Assembly: GCA_903874575.1 (NCBI GenBank)
Contig: CAIQSZ010000086.1
Span: forward strand, 1 to 7,821
DNA length: 7,821 nt
Reading direction: 5' to 3'
Origin: an uncultured Elusimicrobia bacterium
Lineage (GTDB): Bacteria > Elusimicrobiota > Elusimicrobia > UBA1565 > UBA9628
In this document: positions 6,698 to 7,821 of the stretch, in pieces
Layout of the letters: the number at the start of each line of letters is the position of its first letter
How positions within the stretch are numbered: position 1 is the first letter of the stretch
Made by a program: the position numbers and the translations under genes
Notes under the pieces: model-generated
What the model saw: only the letters and a program-made list of their open reading frames with translations
Database searches by the model: none
What the model was told of the DNA's origin: nothing

Positions 6698-7453
6698 TCA
6701 GCGGAACAGCTTGCGGAAACTCGCCATCTCCATGGGATGCATCTCGACGTCGCCCAGCCCGCGCATGATCACCGTCGGCTCGCCCGTTTTCAAGGCGAGC
6801 GCCAGGTACTGGGCTTCGTTCGGATTCAAAGCGAGGCTGACGGTCGCCTTCTCGGCGAACGCCGCGGTCTTGTCCTCGACGGCCTGCTGATTCTTGAACT
6901 GCTTGGCGTTCATGCCCTGGCCGAGGTTCGTGCCGACCGCGATCACCAGCACGTTCTGCAGGATCGTGGCCGTGACCTTCTCCTTGCGTCCGTCGTTCAT
7001 CATCGCCTCGAAGGTGACCAGGACGTCCACGCGGTCGCCGGGCTTGATGAGTATCTTCATCTCCGGCTCGATCGGGAGCATGGCGCCCCGGTAGCCGGGA
7101 GGGATCTTCACGCTCAGGCCGGATTCGGGCGACAGGGACACCAGGGAGGATTGGGTGACCTGGTTGCCCTTCGGGACGCGCGTGCGGGTGACCAGGTTCA
7201 CGATCAGCTTCATGTCCGAGGGCGACTTGATCTCGAAGGAATCCTGCTGCATGAACTTGCGCGGGACCTCCAGGACTTCGACCATGTCTTCCTTGAGGAC
7301 GGTCCGCTCGGGGATATCCGCGCGCGCCGCCAGGACCTTCGCCTTCTCGTAGTCCCCGCTGAGGGCTTTCTCCTTGCTCGTCAGAACCATGAGATAGAAC
7401 ACGGCCGCGAGCATCGCGAGGACCATCGGAATCAACACGCCTTTTTTTTCCAT
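6698..7453 (-). CDS. cpaB: CpaB/RcpC, Tad pilus periplasmic assembly protein
   Basis: At 251 residues it is within the family range. An N-terminal membrane anchor (about 6-24) follows a short basic start. A SAF-type domain at about 38-105 begins VLAARADIPERTVLKEDMVE (40-59) and includes the TRVPKGNQVTQSSLV strand (91-105). The RcpC domain at about 112-245 contains IPPGYRGAMLPI (117-128), the family signature LIKPGDRVDVLVTF (135-148) and LALNPNEAQYLALALKTGE (207-225). CpaB/RcpC is needed for Tad pilus assembly and is associated with the secretin in known systems; here it lies directly upstream of the secretin gene. The ATG at 7453 is 22 bases after the preceding stop, with AGGA 7 bases upstream. 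The first codons contain a run of eight A, which stands out in this GC-rich operon. Confidence 0.93.
   Translation of the reverse strand: MEKKGVLIPMVLAMLAAVFYLMVLTSKEKALSGDYEKAKVLAARADIPERTVLKEDMVEVLEVPRKFMQQDSFEIKSPSDMKLIVNLVTRTRVPKGNQVTQSSLVSLSPESGLSVKIPPGYRGAMLPIEPEMKILIKPGDRVDVLVTFEAMMNDGRKEKVTATILQNVLVIAVGTNLGQGMNAKQFKNQQAVEDKTAAFAEKATVSLALNPNEAQYLALALKTGEPTVIMRGLGDVEMHPMEMASFRKLFR
7442..7449. repeat. Homopolymer of eight A/T at the cpaB start
   Basis: Eight T on the plus strand correspond to A8 in codons 2-4 of cpaB (GAA AAA AAA). It is the longest single-base run I noticed in the window. Confidence 0.7.
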
Positions 7454-7460
7454 TTCTATG

Positions 7461-7464
7461 TCCT
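7461..7464 (-). promoter_or_regulatory. Ribosome binding site of cpaB
   Basis: AGGA on the minus strand lies 7 bases before the ATG at 7453, in the 22-base gap after the TadE-like gene. This is the best-spaced site in the operon. Confidence 0.5.
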
Positions 7465-7475
7465 GGTTCGCCTTG

Positions 7476-7821
7476 TCACTTCTTCAACGCCTGTTCGATG
7501 GGCATGCGCACCGTCGCCGTCAACAACCTCTTGCCGCTGCCTTGAGGAGCCGCGAGAATGATGCTGCTGATCGGGAAGATCAGCTTCACGCTCTCCCGCC
7601 CCGTGCACACCAAGTCGAAGTTGTCCTGCTCCGACTGCGGGTCGCGCATCGTCTTATCCTGGAAGCAGGCCACCGTCGCCTCCGGGAGAATCCGCTGCAT
7701 CAACGACCCCGCCTTGCTCTGGCCGCCGGCGGACGAGAACCACGTCATGCCGCCGACCCGCGCCACTTCGTACGTCGCATGATTGAGTACGATCAGCCGG
7801 AACGACACATACCCGATCTCC
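7476..7821 (-). CDS. TadE-like pseudopilin (partial, N-terminus beyond right edge)
   Basis: The last 114 residues of a protein are visible and the frame is still open at the right edge. The first visible residues read EIGYVSFRLIVLNHATYEVA, followed by RVGGM. This matches the end of the TadE/TadG N-terminal helix, where a conserved Glu is followed by helical residues and an A-R-x-G-type motif. The hydrophobic segment that should precede this Glu lies outside the window. A GTG at 7808 could serve as a start, but it would cut the helix, so I treat the gene as partial. The remainder is a small globular region with two cysteines 20 residues apart (VACFQ and LVCTG) that could form a disulfide, and it ends QALKK. 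TadE-family proteins are pseudopilins processed by the prepilin peptidase. Placement before cpaB differs from the usual downstream position. A TadG-like or hypothetical pilin-like protein is the alternative. Confidence 0.65.
   Translation of the reverse strand, partial: EIGYVSFRLIVLNHATYEVARVGGMTWFSSAGGQSKAGSLMQRILPEATVACFQDKTMRDPQSEQDNFDLVCTGRESVKLIFPISSIILAAPQGSGKRLLTATVRMPIEQALKK

Noticed and set aside
5593..6768. 391-codon plus-strand frame opposite the secretin
   Set aside because: It is antisense to strong secretin motifs and shows no family features.

Overview
The window is one strand of a single operon. Seven genes lie head to tail on the minus strand, with gaps of at most about 43 bases and several overlapping stop/start codons. 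They encode most of a Tad (tight adherence, Flp/type IVc) pilus assembly machine. In the direction of transcription, from the right edge to the left edge, they are: a TadE-like pseudopilin (partial, its start lies beyond the right edge), CpaB/RcpC, an unusually short CpaC/RcpA-type secretin, a TadZ(CpaE)-TadA(CpaF) fusion ATPase, a TadB platform protein with a large extra N-terminal domain, TadC, and a TPR protein in the place where TadD normally sits (partial, it runs off the left edge).

The DNA is strongly GC-rich, with G or C at most third codon positions. The secretin and the signal peptides imply a Gram-negative-type (diderm) bacterium. The high GC, the TadZ-TadA fusion and the unusual domain architectures fit a less-studied lineage (for example among Elusimicrobiota, Bdellovibrionota or Myxococcota) better than the classical Aggregatibacter or Caulobacter systems. 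I cannot assign the taxon from sequence alone.

How the parts should work together, from knowledge of Tad systems: TadA is the cytoplasmic hexameric motor. TadZ is a MinD-like ATPase that localises the machine. TadB and TadC form the inner-membrane platform. CpaB and the secretin make the periplasmic and outer-membrane passage. TadE-type pseudopilins are minor pilus components, and the TPR protein probably helps assembly in the periplasm. The major Flp pilin and the prepilin peptidase are not in the window. They and the operon promoter may lie to the right. No terminator, RNA gene, mobile element or CRISPR array was seen, and there is no gene-free stretch of even 100 bases.

The gene order is textbook, but three proteins are rebuilt. 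TadZ and TadA are one 778-residue chain whose TadZ part lacks the receiver-like N-terminal domain. The secretin is only 249 residues, a signal peptide plus a secretin domain with no N-domains or BON domain. TadB carries a signal peptide and about 200 unrecognised, probably periplasmic residues before its first membrane helix. Together these suggest a Tad variant in which the periplasmic bridge has moved from the secretin to the inner-membrane platform. That last step is inference.
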